DNA of 6,284 nt from Alphaproteobacteria bacterium (GCA_028280675.1 JANQLI010000044.1:1-6284); one strand, 5' to 3'. Shown: positions 1 through 6,155, numbered from the stretch's first letter. The notes: generated by a model from the sequence alone, not told the origin. Numbers and translations are program-made.

Positions 1-265
1 TGGTGGTGGGAATGCCATAGGCGTCCAGAAGTTTCCGGGTCACGCGCGTATCTTCACAGAGGATCAGATCCACGCTCATCAATGTCTCAAGCGCCCTGAT
101 CGTGATGTCGCGTAAGTTGCCAATGGGCGTTGCGGTAATATAAAGGCCGGGAGCAAGTTTACTTTGGCTCTGAAGGGCGATAGTTTTATGCTGAACAGTC
201 TCGGCCGCAGGTGCCGCATCGCCGGGTGGGGATTTTGGGGAATCTTTGGAGTCATCACGTGTCAT
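1..265 (-). CDS. rsmI: RsmI, 16S rRNA (cytidine-1402-2'-O)-methyltransferase, 5' part only (runs off the left edge)
   Basis: Family role: SAM-dependent 2'-O-methylation of C1402 in 16S rRNA, a decoding-centre modification of the 30S subunit. The first 88 codons are visible on the minus strand. After a hydrophilic, Pro/Asp/Ser-rich leader of about 36 residues comes the family's opening strand and glycine loop (PGLYITATPIGNLRDIT, about residues 39-55), then RALETL and CEDTR (residues 70-74) followed by VTRKLLDAYGI. These are hallmark N-terminal motifs of the tetrapyrrole-methylase-fold RsmI/YraL family. The ATG at 263-265 is well fixed: an in-frame TGA lies four codons upstream, and there is no other ATG, GTG or TTG before the conserved domain. 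The ribosome-binding site is weak. The gene is divergent from the lppC-like gene and overlaps its 5' end. The C-terminal two thirds lie outside the window, so completeness cannot be judged. Confidence 0.95.
   Translation of the reverse strand, partial: MTRDDSKDSPKSPPGDAAPAAETVQHKTIALQSQSKLAPGLYITATPIGNLRDITIRALETLMSVDLILCEDTRVTRKLLDAYGIPTT
117..144 (+). promoter_or_regulatory. Candidate sigma70 promoter for the lppC-like gene, inside rsmI
   Basis: TTGCCA at 117-122 (5/6 to the -35 consensus) and TATAAA at 139-144 (5/6 to the -10 consensus) are separated by 16 bp on the plus strand. Transcription would start near 151, leaving about 108 nt of leader before GTG 259. The element lies inside the opposite-strand rsmI codons for the conserved TPIGNL region, so part of the match may be forced by protein coding. 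Seen by eye only. Confidence 0.4.
248..251 (+). promoter_or_regulatory. Shine-Dalgarno GGAG that favours GTG 259 as the lppC start
   Basis: GGAG sits 7 nt upstream of the GTG at 259. Neither GTG 211 nor ATG 328 has a comparable site, so this motif is the main reason for placing the start at 259. Confidence 0.5.
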
Positions 266-1635
266 ATAATGGAATACTCATAAGCCGGCTGGGTTCAAGC
301 CGCAGCCATCTCTTACGCAGCGCCCATATGGGCTGGCTTACGCTTGGCTTGGTGGTGTTGAGTCTTCTTCTTAGCTCATGCGCCCCAACATCGCCACCCC
401 CGCGCACCACGGACACAGAGAGTGGCCCTATATCCTCCACCTCAGATCCGCAAGGGTGGATACGCCCGAGCCACATGAACGGAACAGAGCCAGTGCGCGT
501 GGCGCTATTGCTGCCACTGAGCGCCAGCGCCAAAGGCATCCGAGAGGTTGCCAAATCGCTTCAACAAGCGGCCGAGCTGGCCCTCTTCGATCAAGGCAAT
601 AACACTATTCTTTTGGTGCCCAAAGATACAGGCGGCACAGCATCAGGCGCCGCCCTTGCGGCACAAGAGGCGATTAATCAGGGGGCGGAGCTTATTCTTG
701 GGCCCTTATTCGCAAGTTCGGTTCAAGCGGTTGCACCCATCGCCAGACAGTATGATGTGTCGGTCGTCGCCTTTTCGACCGACAGCAATGTCGCCGGAAA
801 CGGCGTGTACCTCTTAAGCTTTATGCCGGAAAATGAAGTGGATGCCGTCACCCGCTATGCTGCTGACAAAGGATTACGTTCCTTCGCAGCGCTTTATCCC
901 TATGGCGCCTATGGCGACCGTGTGTCCACAGCCTTCAATCAAAGCATTATGAAATATGGCGGCTTAATGATGCAGTCGGAATATTATGACCGCGAGCCTT
1001 CCGCCATGTTTGAGCCAGTCAAGCGTCTCACTGATTACAATGGACGCATTGCAGCACTGGAAATGGAAAAACGCCGTTTGCGGGAACAAGGGGATGAAGC
1101 GTCAATGGCGGCTTTGAAACGCCTTGAAGACTCGCAAGCCTGGGGCGGTGTTGATTTCGAAGCTGTGCTGTTACCGGAAGAAGGCAACTTGCTGCGCAGT
1201 CTTGCACCGCTGTTGCCTTATTACGATGTCGATCCGCGGCAAGTGAAGTTTCTTGGCACTGGATTGTGGGATAATCCCGAGATCATGCGCGAGCCTTCGC
1301 TGGTCGGCGGGTGGTTTGCCGCGCCTTCCCCAGAATCGCGGGAAGTCTTTGCCGTCAGTTATGAGCAAACCTTCGGCGCAAAACCGCCGCGCATTGCAAG
1401 CCTTGCTTATGATGGCGTGATGTTGGCGGCAACCTTATCGGACAATCCGCGCGGTCAACGCTTCCGTCAACCTGACATCACCAACCCCAATGGTTTTTTC
1501 GGCATTGACGGATTGTTTCGCTTTTTCCCGGACGGACGCAATGAACGTGGGCTTTCCATCATTGAGGTGACCTCGACCGGTTTTGAGGTGATTCAACCCG
1601 CGCCGCAATCCTTTATGTCCGAGAGCGGCAGCTAA
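259..1635 (+). CDS. LppC/LpoA-like lipoprotein, penicillin-binding protein activator family (periplasmic-binding-protein fold)
   Basis: Probable outer-membrane-anchored periplasmic lipoprotein. In E. coli the related LpoA stimulates PBP1A peptidoglycan synthesis; the same role here is inferred. A hydrophobic stretch (GWLTLGLVVLSLLL) ends in the lipobox LSSC, with Cys at residue 41 from this start. Ala follows the Cys, so there is no inner-membrane-retention Asp at +2. A Pro/Thr/Ser-rich linker leads into a type I periplasmic-binding domain beginning RVALLLPLS near residue 80, followed by KDTGGTASGA, ELILGPLFASSV and VVAFSTDSNVAGNGVYLLSF. A charged helical segment (about 265-295 after removal of the leader) precedes the second lobe, which includes GGVDFEAVLLPEEG and FLGTGLWDNPEI. 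The open frame extends back to GTG 211. I prefer GTG 259 for its SD and because it supplies three Arg before the hydrophobic core. ATG 328 would leave a signal peptide without positive charge. Divergence from rsmI matches the yraL-lpoA arrangement of E. coli. Confidence 0.88.
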   Translation: MSYNGILISRLGSSRSHLLRSAHMGWLTLGLVVLSLLLSSCAPTSPPPRTTDTESGPISSTSDPQGWIRPSHMNGTEPVRVALLLPLSASAKGIREVAKSLQQAAELALFDQGNNTILLVPKDTGGTASGAALAAQEAINQGAELILGPLFASSVQAVAPIARQYDVSVVAFSTDSNVAGNGVYLLSFMPENEVDAVTRYAADKGLRSFAALYPYGAYGDRVSTAFNQSIMKYGGLMMQSEYYDREPSAMFEPVKRLTDYNGRIAALEMEKRRLREQGDEASMAALKRLEDSQAWGGVDFEAVLLPEEGNLLRSLAPLLPYYDVDPRQVKFLGTGLWDNPEIMREPSLVGGWFAAPSPESREVFAVSYEQTFGAKPPRIASLAYDGVMLAATLSDNPRGQRFRQPDITNPNGFFGIDGLFRFFPDGRNERGLSIIEVTSTGFEVIQPAPQSFMSESGS

Positions 1636-2789
1636 GCAAGCAACTGTTCTAAAACGTAATTCAGCACACGGCGGCCATGGCGCGTGGCGCGCAAGCGGTC
1701 GCTGTTCCGCACGATCAGGCCTTGATCGCAAAGATCGGTGATGCGTTGAGGCGACGTCACGGACCATAGATCATACGCTGTCAGGTCAAGTCCCTCACGC
1801 AGGCGCAAACCCATGAGCATGAACTCTGTCGCTTGATCGTGGTGGGTTAACTGCGTCACATCCGCCAACGCCGCACCACGCGCCCCTGCCGCCTCAAGCC
1901 AATCGGCAGGTTTTTTAATATTCAGTGTACTGTATTTTGTGTTATGAAGCGTGAGGCGGCCATGCGCGCCGGGACCGAGACCCGCATAATCCTGATAACG
2001 CCAATAGGCAAGGTTATGGCGCGATTGGTGCGCAGGGCTTGCGTGATTTGATATTTCATATGCAGGCATGCCGGCCTGCTCGCAGAGTTCTTGACTCATG
2101 TCATAAAGCGCCGCCATCACATCATCGTCCGGCATAACCAAAGTGCCGCGCTGCACGGCGCGCTCAAAGGCGGTGCCGGGTTCGATGGTCAATTGGTAAA
2201 GAGAGAGATGTTGTGGACCGCGCGCCAGCAATTGCGATAACTCCTCGCGCCATAACACTGTTGTTTGGCCAGGACGCCCATAGATAAGGTCACAGGATAC
2301 ATTTGCAAAAACGGTCTGGGCCGTTTCAAAGGCTGCAAGAGCTTCACAGGCGCTATGCCAACGGCCAAGCATTTTAAGATCTGTATCATGCAGCGCTTGC
2401 AGTCCGAGCGAGAGGCGAGTCACGCCAGCCTCCGCAAAAGCCCGATAGCGCGCAGCCTCTGCATCTGTTGGATTCGCTTCAAGGGTAATTTCGGCCTCAG
2501 GCGGCAGCGTCCACAGCCCGGCAATTTTATCAATCAAAGACTGCACAAGCTGTGGCGGCATTAAGGAGGGCGTGCCGCCGCCAAAGAAAATACTTGGGAT
2601 GGTTGCCTGTGGAATCAAATGATGCAGTCCCTCAAGCTCTTTCAGGAAGGCCTGTTGCCATGCGCCTTCATCAACATGGCGATGACGCGCCACGTTAAAA
2701 TCACAATAAGGACAAATCTTTTGGCAAAAGGGCCAATGAATATAAAGAGCGAGATCGCGGGGCGTGGGATCAGGCGTTAAAGCAAGCAT
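1632..2789 (-). CDS. hemW: HemW, radical-SAM heme chaperone (formerly annotated as a coproporphyrinogen III oxidase-like protein)
   Basis: 385 residues, the usual length. Family role: binds heme and a [4Fe-4S]/SAM centre in the cytoplasm and inserts heme into client respiratory enzymes; it lacks the HemN decarboxylase activity. Visible motifs in order: the cluster-binding CxxxCxxCxF (Cys22, Cys26, Cys29, Phe31), GGGTPS (70-75, SAM site), EANPTD (104-109), RLSLGLQAL (125-133), DLIYGRPGQT (167-176), SLYQLTIEPGT (196-206), HNLAYW (258-263) and GLGPGAHG (270-277). The HNxxYW motif and the CxxxCxxCxF form (not HemN's CxxxCxxCxC) separate HemW from true HemN. The ATG is the only plausible start before the core; it has no clear SD and lies 20 bp inside the end of rdgB, suggesting translational coupling. 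The 3' end overlaps the convergent lppC-like stop codon. An AT-rich patch (about 1912-1947) encodes the loop NTKYSTLNIKK. Confidence 0.96.
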   Translation of the reverse strand: MLALTPDPTPRDLALYIHWPFCQKICPYCDFNVARHRHVDEGAWQQAFLKELEGLHHLIPQATIPSIFFGGGTPSLMPPQLVQSLIDKIAGLWTLPPEAEITLEANPTDAEAARYRAFAEAGVTRLSLGLQALHDTDLKMLGRWHSACEALAAFETAQTVFANVSCDLIYGRPGQTTVLWREELSQLLARGPQHLSLYQLTIEPGTAFERAVQRGTLVMPDDDVMAALYDMSQELCEQAGMPAYEISNHASPAHQSRHNLAYWRYQDYAGLGPGAHGRLTLHNTKYSTLNIKKPADWLEAAGARGAALADVTQLTHHDQATEFMLMGLRLREGLDLTAYDLWSVTSPQRITDLCDQGLIVRNSDRLRATRHGRRVLNYVLEQLLA

Positions 2790-3387
2790 CGATCAATTGC
2801 TGAAATGCATCAGCCCGGTGCGACATGGCATGCTTTGCGTCCGGCTCCATTTCACCGAAAGTAATGTCATGGCCTTGCGGCACAAAAATCGGATCATAGC
2901 CAAACCCTTTTTCACCGCGCGGCGGCCAGGCCAGATCACCGTGTACAGCACCTTCAAAGGTTTCCTTATACCCATCCGGCCATGCCAAACATAAAGCGCA
3001 TATAAAATGCGCGGAACGGTCATCCGTATCAAGATGATCAAGCGCCTTCGTAACTTTTTCCATCGCAACATGGAAGTCTTTCGCAGGGCCACCCCAGCGG
3101 GCGGAATAAATACCAGGATCACCATTCAAGGCAGTCACACACAAACCAGAATCATCCGCAAGCGCAGGAAAACCGGATGCTTCAGCAGCCGCATGCGCTT
3201 TCAGTTCTGCATTGGCGATAAAGGTTGTGCCGGTTTCTTCTGGTTCGGGCAGATTGAGCTCCTCTGCAGAGATCGCTTTGACGCCATAGGGTTTCAGCAA
3301 GTCATTTATTTCGCGCACTTTGCCCGCATTGTGCGAGGCAATGACGATTGTGGATGAGTCAAATTTACGGTGCGCCAAGGCCATCAT
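2770..3387 (-). CDS. rdgB: RdgB/HAM1 family dITP/XTP pyrophosphatase (non-canonical purine NTPase)
   Basis: 205 residues from this start. Family role: hydrolyses dITP, ITP and XTP to the monophosphate plus pyrophosphate, keeping deaminated purines out of DNA and RNA; Mg-dependent cytoplasmic homodimer. Motifs: the substrate/phosphate loop ASHNAGKVRE (17-26), EETGTTFIANAELKA (50-64), ADDSGL with catalytic Asp (77-82), GIYSARWGG (92-100), GFGYDPIF (161-168) and the base-recognition SHRADAF (189-195). All expected motifs are present. The frame extends nine codons further up to an ATG at 3414, but ATG 3387 has a clear AAAGGG SD 6 nt upstream, overlapping the rph stop. The next codon is also ATG (3384) and cannot be excluded. 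It follows rph by 10 bp and overlaps hemW by 20 bp, so it is the middle gene of a three-gene operon. Confidence 0.96.
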   Translation of the reverse strand: MMALAHRKFDSSTIVIASHNAGKVREINDLLKPYGVKAISAEELNLPEPEETGTTFIANAELKAHAAAEASGFPALADDSGLCVTALNGDPGIYSARWGGPAKDFHVAMEKVTKALDHLDTDDRSAHFICALCLAWPDGYKETFEGAVHGDLAWPPRGEKGFGYDPIFVPQGHDITFGEMEPDAKHAMSHRADAFQQLIDACFNA

Positions 3388-3393
3388 ATGCCG

Positions 3394-3399
3394 CCCTTT
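3394..3399 (-). promoter_or_regulatory. Shine-Dalgarno AAAGGG that decides the rdgB start
   Basis: On the minus strand AAAGGG lies 6 nt before ATG 3387 and covers two bases of the rph TAA stop (3398-3400). Ribosomes finishing rph would be placed to reinitiate on rdgB. The upstream ATGs at 3414 and 3408 have no such site. Confidence 0.6.
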
Positions 3400-4117
3400 A
3401 AAACCCATCAGCAATCTGTTTTTGCTGAACGATTAATTCACTGATGCCTTTTTTGGCAAGACGCATAAGGTCGGCAAAGTTCTCTTCTGAGAAGGGCTCT
3501 CCTTCTGCAGTGCCCTGCACTTCGACAATGCCGCCTGTGCCGGTCATGACAAAATTCGCATCCGTTTCCGCAGTTGAATCTTCAGCGTAATCAAGATCCA
3601 GAACGGGCTGCCCGTCATAGATCCCGCACGAAATGGCGGCGACCTGATCAAGAAGCGGGTCCCCTTCCACAAGGCCGTCGCGCTTTAAAAACGCGATGGC
3701 TTGGGCAAGCGCGATCCAGGCCCCCGTAATAGATGCCGTGCGTGTCCCGCCATCCGCTTGAATAACATCACAATCAATCGAGATTTGCCGCTCACCCAAT
3801 TTGGTCATATCCACAACGGCGCGTAACGACCGCCCGATCAAGCGCTGGATTTCTTGGGTGCGTCCAGATTGTTTGCCGGCACTGGCTTCCCGGCGCATGC
3901 GCGATCCTGTTGACCGGGGCAGCATGCCATATTCTGCGGTCACCCATCCTTGGCCGGTATTGCGCAAAAAAGGCGGAACGCGCTCTTCCACACTCGCGGT
4001 ACAGAGGACATGCGTATCGCCAAAGCGCACGAAACATGACCCTTCAGCATGTTTGGCATAACCGGGTTCAAGGGAAACCGCGCGCATCGCATCGCGGGAT
4101 CGGCCAGAAGGGCGCAT
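3398..4117 (-). CDS. rph: Ribonuclease PH
   Basis: 239 residues, almost exactly the family length. Family role: phosphate-dependent 3'-to-5' exoribonuclease that trims the 3' trailer of tRNA precursors and other small RNAs; forms a hexameric ring. The protein starts with the conserved MRPSGR and carries FGDTHVLCTASVEERVPPFL (32-51), GWVTAEYGMLPRST (57-70), the Arg-rich segment around RMRREASAGKQSGRTQEIQRLIGRSLRAV (73-101), the phosphate-binding QADGGTRTASITG (120-132, with Arg126) and the acidic catalytic region LDLDYAEDSTAETD (Asp180 and Asp186). No key residue seems missing, unlike the frameshifted rph of E. coli K-12. The start is supported by a strong AAGGA SD 7 nt upstream (4125-4129). 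It is the first gene of the rph-rdgB-hemW operon and divergent from hrcA. Confidence 0.97.
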   Translation of the reverse strand: MRPSGRSRDAMRAVSLEPGYAKHAEGSCFVRFGDTHVLCTASVEERVPPFLRNTGQGWVTAEYGMLPRSTGSRMRREASAGKQSGRTQEIQRLIGRSLRAVVDMTKLGERQISIDCDVIQADGGTRTASITGAWIALAQAIAFLKRDGLVEGDPLLDQVAAISCGIYDGQPVLDLDYAEDSTAETDANFVMTGTGGIVEVQGTAEGEPFSEENFADLMRLAKKGISELIVQQKQIADGF

Positions 4118-4194
4118 CAGACGTTCCTTTTCACATCATTCCTGTCTGTGTTGTCTAACGGGGGCAGGGTGCGAGGTCCAGTCCAGAAATGCGC

Positions 4195-4224
4195 CTTGCG
4201 AAAAATAATCCCAGCATTATGTTT
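4195..4224 (+). promoter_or_regulatory. Candidate hrcA promoter with sigma32-like and sigma70-like matches
   Basis: CTTG at 4195-4198 followed after 17 bp by ATTATGT (4216-4222) resembles the alphaproteobacterial RpoH pattern CTTG-N17/18-CYTATNT, lacking its first C. The same stretch reads as TTGCGA (4196-4201), 16 bp, TATGTT (4218-4223) for sigma70. Against it: transcription would begin near 4229-4230, just after the hrcA SD (AAGG, 4225-4228), giving a nearly leaderless message. Weak. Confidence 0.22.
4201..4224. repeat. Imperfect inverted repeat in the rph-hrcA divergent region (possible operator)
   Basis: AAAAATAAT (4201-4209) and ATTATGTTT (4216-4224) are inverted copies with 8 of 9 positions paired around the 6-bp centre CCCAGC. 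The dyad overlaps the candidate -10 elements of both rph and hrcA. It does not resemble CIRCE. AT-rich dyads arise readily by chance, so function is inference. Confidence 0.4.
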
Positions 4225-4243
4225 AAGGCTTTCCAATGCGCAA
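4216..4243 (-). promoter_or_regulatory. Candidate sigma70 promoter for the rph-rdgB-hemW operon
   Basis: On the minus strand TTGCGC (4238-4243) is followed after 16 bp by CATAAT (4216-4221, 5/6 to the -10 consensus). Transcription would begin near 4209, with about 90 nt of leader before the rph ATG. The -35 covers the last base of the hrcA start codon and its second codon, and the -10 lies inside the dyad. Seen by eye only. Confidence 0.33.
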
Positions 4244-5315
4244 GAATGAGAATGCCGTGACGGATAAGGCGTCTTCCCTCTTAAATGATATGGATCAGCG
4301 GGCCCGCGATATTTTTCGCGAGATCGTGGAAAATTATCTCTCGACCGGCGATCCTATGGGATCGCGCACACTCTCCCAGCTTGGGCATATTAATGTTTCA
4401 CCCGCCACCATTCGTAATGTCATGGCGGATCTTGAACATATGGGGCTGCTCACAGCGCCCCATACCAGCGCTGGTCGCCTGCCAACCCAGATGGGCTTGC
4501 GTCTTTTTGTCGATGGCCTGCTTGAAGTCGGCGATCTTACAGAAGATGACCAGCAAAACATTGCCGCGCGGCTCGCGGGAACAGGGCAGAACATGGAAGA
4601 CGTTCTGACCCAAGCAAGCACCATGCTCTCGGGATTGTCGCACTGCGCAGGCCTTGTCATGTCCCCGAAGACAGACGCCCCCCTGAAACACATTGAGTTT
4701 GTTGTCACCAGCCCAGGACAAGCGCTTGTGGTGATTGTCACCGAAGACGGTATGGTCGAGAACCGCGTCGTGACGATCCCTATAGGGATGCCGCCCTCCG
4801 CTCTGACCGAAGCCTCAAACTTTCTGAATACACGTTTGCGCGGCAAAACGCTGGAGCAGGTCCAGGACGAAGTGGCGCGTGAGCTGGAAACCGCCAAGCA
4901 AGAACTTGATGACGTCAGTGCAAAACTGATCGAAACGGGTCTTGCGACGTGGAGCGGCGAAGACGTTATCGAAAAGTCTTTAATTGTGCGGGGGCGCTCT
5001 CATCTGCTTGACAATGTTGAAGCGGCGGCGGATTTAGAGCGTGTGCGGCTGTTGTTTGATGATCTGGAGAACAAAAAAGACGTTATTCAGCTTATGGAGC
5101 TGGCAAAAAAAGGGGAAGGCGTCAGGGTCTTTATCGGATCAGAGAACAACTTATTCAGTTTAACGGGTTCATCTCTGATCGTTTCGCCCTATATGGATAG
5201 CCAACAGAAGATAATTGGTGTACTGGGCGTGATCGGGCCTACACGGCTGAATTATGCGCGGGTCGTGCCTTTGGTGGATTATACGGCCAAAATCGTTGGC
5301 AAAGTGCTGTCCTAA
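4236..5315 (+). CDS. hrcA: HrcA, heat-inducible transcription repressor
   Basis: 359 residues, slightly longer than many HrcA proteins because of a short N-terminal leader. Family role: dimeric repressor that binds CIRCE operators upstream of groESL/dnaK-type operons; its activity depends on GroEL. Visible: the N-terminal winged-helix domain from about residue 19 (MDQRARDIFREIVENYLSTG, then GSRTLSQ), the recognition segment VSPATIRNVMADLEHMGLL (54-72) and the wing TSAGRLPTQMGLRLFVDGLL (77-96); a central GAF-like dimerisation region; and the highly conserved C-terminus GVIGPTRLNYARVVPLVDYTA. The start is supported by AAGG (4225-4228) 7 nt before the ATG. GTG 4257 or ATG 4290 would also keep the DNA-binding domain. 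It lies 47 bp upstream of grpE and is probably co-transcribed with it. No CIRCE is present upstream of hrcA or grpE, so its targets are presumably elsewhere. Confidence 0.96.
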   Translation: MRKNENAVTDKASSLLNDMDQRARDIFREIVENYLSTGDPMGSRTLSQLGHINVSPATIRNVMADLEHMGLLTAPHTSAGRLPTQMGLRLFVDGLLEVGDLTEDDQQNIAARLAGTGQNMEDVLTQASTMLSGLSHCAGLVMSPKTDAPLKHIEFVVTSPGQALVVIVTEDGMVENRVVTIPIGMPPSALTEASNFLNTRLRGKTLEQVQDEVARELETAKQELDDVSAKLIETGLATWSGEDVIEKSLIVRGRSHLLDNVEAAADLERVRLLFDDLENKKDVIQLMELAKKGEGVRVFIGSENNLFSLTGSSLIVSPYMDSQQKIIGVLGVIGPTRLNYARVVPLVDYTAKIVGKVLS

Positions 5316-5353
5316 GAGGCAGGCGGCGATCAGCGGCTTTTGAGATATTTTAA

Positions 5354-5358
5354 AGAGG
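5354..5358 (+). promoter_or_regulatory. Shine-Dalgarno AGAGG for grpE
   Basis: AGAGG lies 7 nt before ATG 5366 but only 4 nt before ATG 5363. The spacing favours the second of the two adjacent ATG codons. No promoter or terminator-like structure is apparent in the 47-bp hrcA-grpE gap. Confidence 0.5.
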
Positions 5359-5365
5359 TTTCATG

Positions 5366-6091
5366 ATGAGTGCAGAGATGAACGGCAATGATAAGCCGGA
5401 CACGGACGAGAGCACAGAAAACGCAGCGCCGGAAACAGGCGAGACCGAAGCGAACGGTGAAGACAACGTGCATGCATTTCGCTCCACAGAAGACCTAGCA
5501 GAAGACAGCCTGCCAGAGGATGAGGACGAAATCACAGAAGTGGCTGTCTTGCGGGATGAAGTCGCTGCGCTGAAAGACAAGCTGCTGCGCGCCGTGGCCG
5601 AATCTGAAAATGTCCGCCGCCGCGCCGAACGGGACAAGGTGGATGCCACCAAATTTGGTATTACCCGCTTTGCCCGCGACCTGATGTCAGTGGCGGATAA
5701 TTTTCAACGCGCGCTCACCAGCATCAACGATGACAGCCGCGCCACAGGCGGTGAAACGCTGAATAATCTGATCATGGGCATCGAGATGACCGAAAAAGAG
5801 CTTCTCAGCGCCTTTGAAAAAAATGGCGTCAAACCCATCGCCCCGCAGCCAGGGGACAAATTCGACCCAAATTACCACCAGGCCATGGCCGAAGTGCCTG
5901 TGAATGACTACCCCAATGGCAGCATTGTGCATATCACGCAGACGGGATATGTGCTGGATGATCGGTTGCTGCGGCCCGCAATGGTGACAGTGGCGAAAAA
6001 CCCTGATGCCGCCGCACCGGATGCGTCAGAGGCGGCGGATGAGGGCGACAAACCTGCCGATCCGGGCAGCAACGTGAATACAACCGCATAA
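5366..6091 (+). CDS. grpE: GrpE, nucleotide exchange factor of DnaK
   Basis: 241 residues from this start (242 from ATG 5363, which is equally in frame but close to the SD). Family role: cytoplasmic homodimer that releases ADP from DnaK, and is thought to act as a thermosensor through its long helices. Layout: an acidic, Asp/Glu/Thr-rich, probably disordered leader (about 1-58); a long coiled-coil helix starting VAVLRDEVAALKDKLLRAVAESENVRRRAERD (about 59-90); the four-helix region RDLMSVADNFQRAL (104-117) and IMGIEMTEKELLSAFEKNGV; then the beta-domain carrying the family signature FDPNYHQAMAEVP (166-178), followed by IVHITQTGYVLDDRLLRPAMVTVAK. A tail of about 29 residues, rich in Ala, Asp and Pro, follows the signature domain. 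It is the second gene of the hrcA-grpE unit. dnaK and dnaJ are not in the window. Confidence 0.97.
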   Translation: MSAEMNGNDKPDTDESTENAAPETGETEANGEDNVHAFRSTEDLAEDSLPEDEDEITEVAVLRDEVAALKDKLLRAVAESENVRRRAERDKVDATKFGITRFARDLMSVADNFQRALTSINDDSRATGGETLNNLIMGIEMTEKELLSAFEKNGVKPIAPQPGDKFDPNYHQAMAEVPVNDYPNGSIVHITQTGYVLDDRLLRPAMVTVAKNPDAAAPDASEAADEGDKPADPGSNVNTTA

Positions 6092-6099
6092 AACGAGGA

Positions 6100-6134
6100 T
6101 TTTTGGTATTTTAGGGGATAAATCGCACCAAAAA
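6100..6134. repeat. Inverted repeat TTTTTGGT / ACCAAAAA just after grpE
   Basis: TTTTTGGT (6100-6107) and ACCAAAAA (6127-6134) are perfect 8-bp inverted copies around a 19-nt spacer. Inside the spacer ATTT (6108-6111) can pair with AAAT (6120-6123), lengthening the hairpin with a 3-nt CGC bulge. It starts 9 nt after the grpE stop. No T-run follows on the plus strand, so it is not a textbook intrinsic terminator; it could protect the mRNA 3' end or be chance. Confidence 0.5.
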
Positions 6135-6155
6135 CCCAAAAAAGACTGGGTAAAT

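Noticed and set aside
1562..1591. Direct repeat TTGAGGTGA at 1562-1570 and 1583-1591 near the end of the lppC-like gene
   Set aside because: The copies are 21 bp apart, in frame, and encode similar IEV/FEV residues; a chance coding repeat is enough, with no flanking duplication.
328..1635. ATG 328 as the lppC-like start
   Set aside because: It has no SD and would give a 17-residue signal peptide without any positively charged residue; GTG 259 explains both better. Still possible.
1435..1767. 110-codon minus-strand open frame across the lppC-hemW junction
   Set aside because: It overlaps both convergent genes in other frames, and the Arg/Ala/His-rich product has no recognisable motif.
4195..4217. 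E. coli-type sigma32 promoter (CTTGCGA with CCCAGCAT) before hrcA
   Set aside because: Only about 8 bp separate the two parts, far below the required spacing.
4334..4897. 187-codon open frame on the minus strand inside hrcA
   Set aside because: It is antisense to the well-supported hrcA frame, has low-complexity Ser/Arg-rich composition typical of a shadow frame, and no recognisable domain.
6134..6151. Short hairpin ACCCA-N8-TGGGT as a grpE terminator
   Set aside because: A 5-bp stem with an 8-nt loop and no following T-run; too weak to call.
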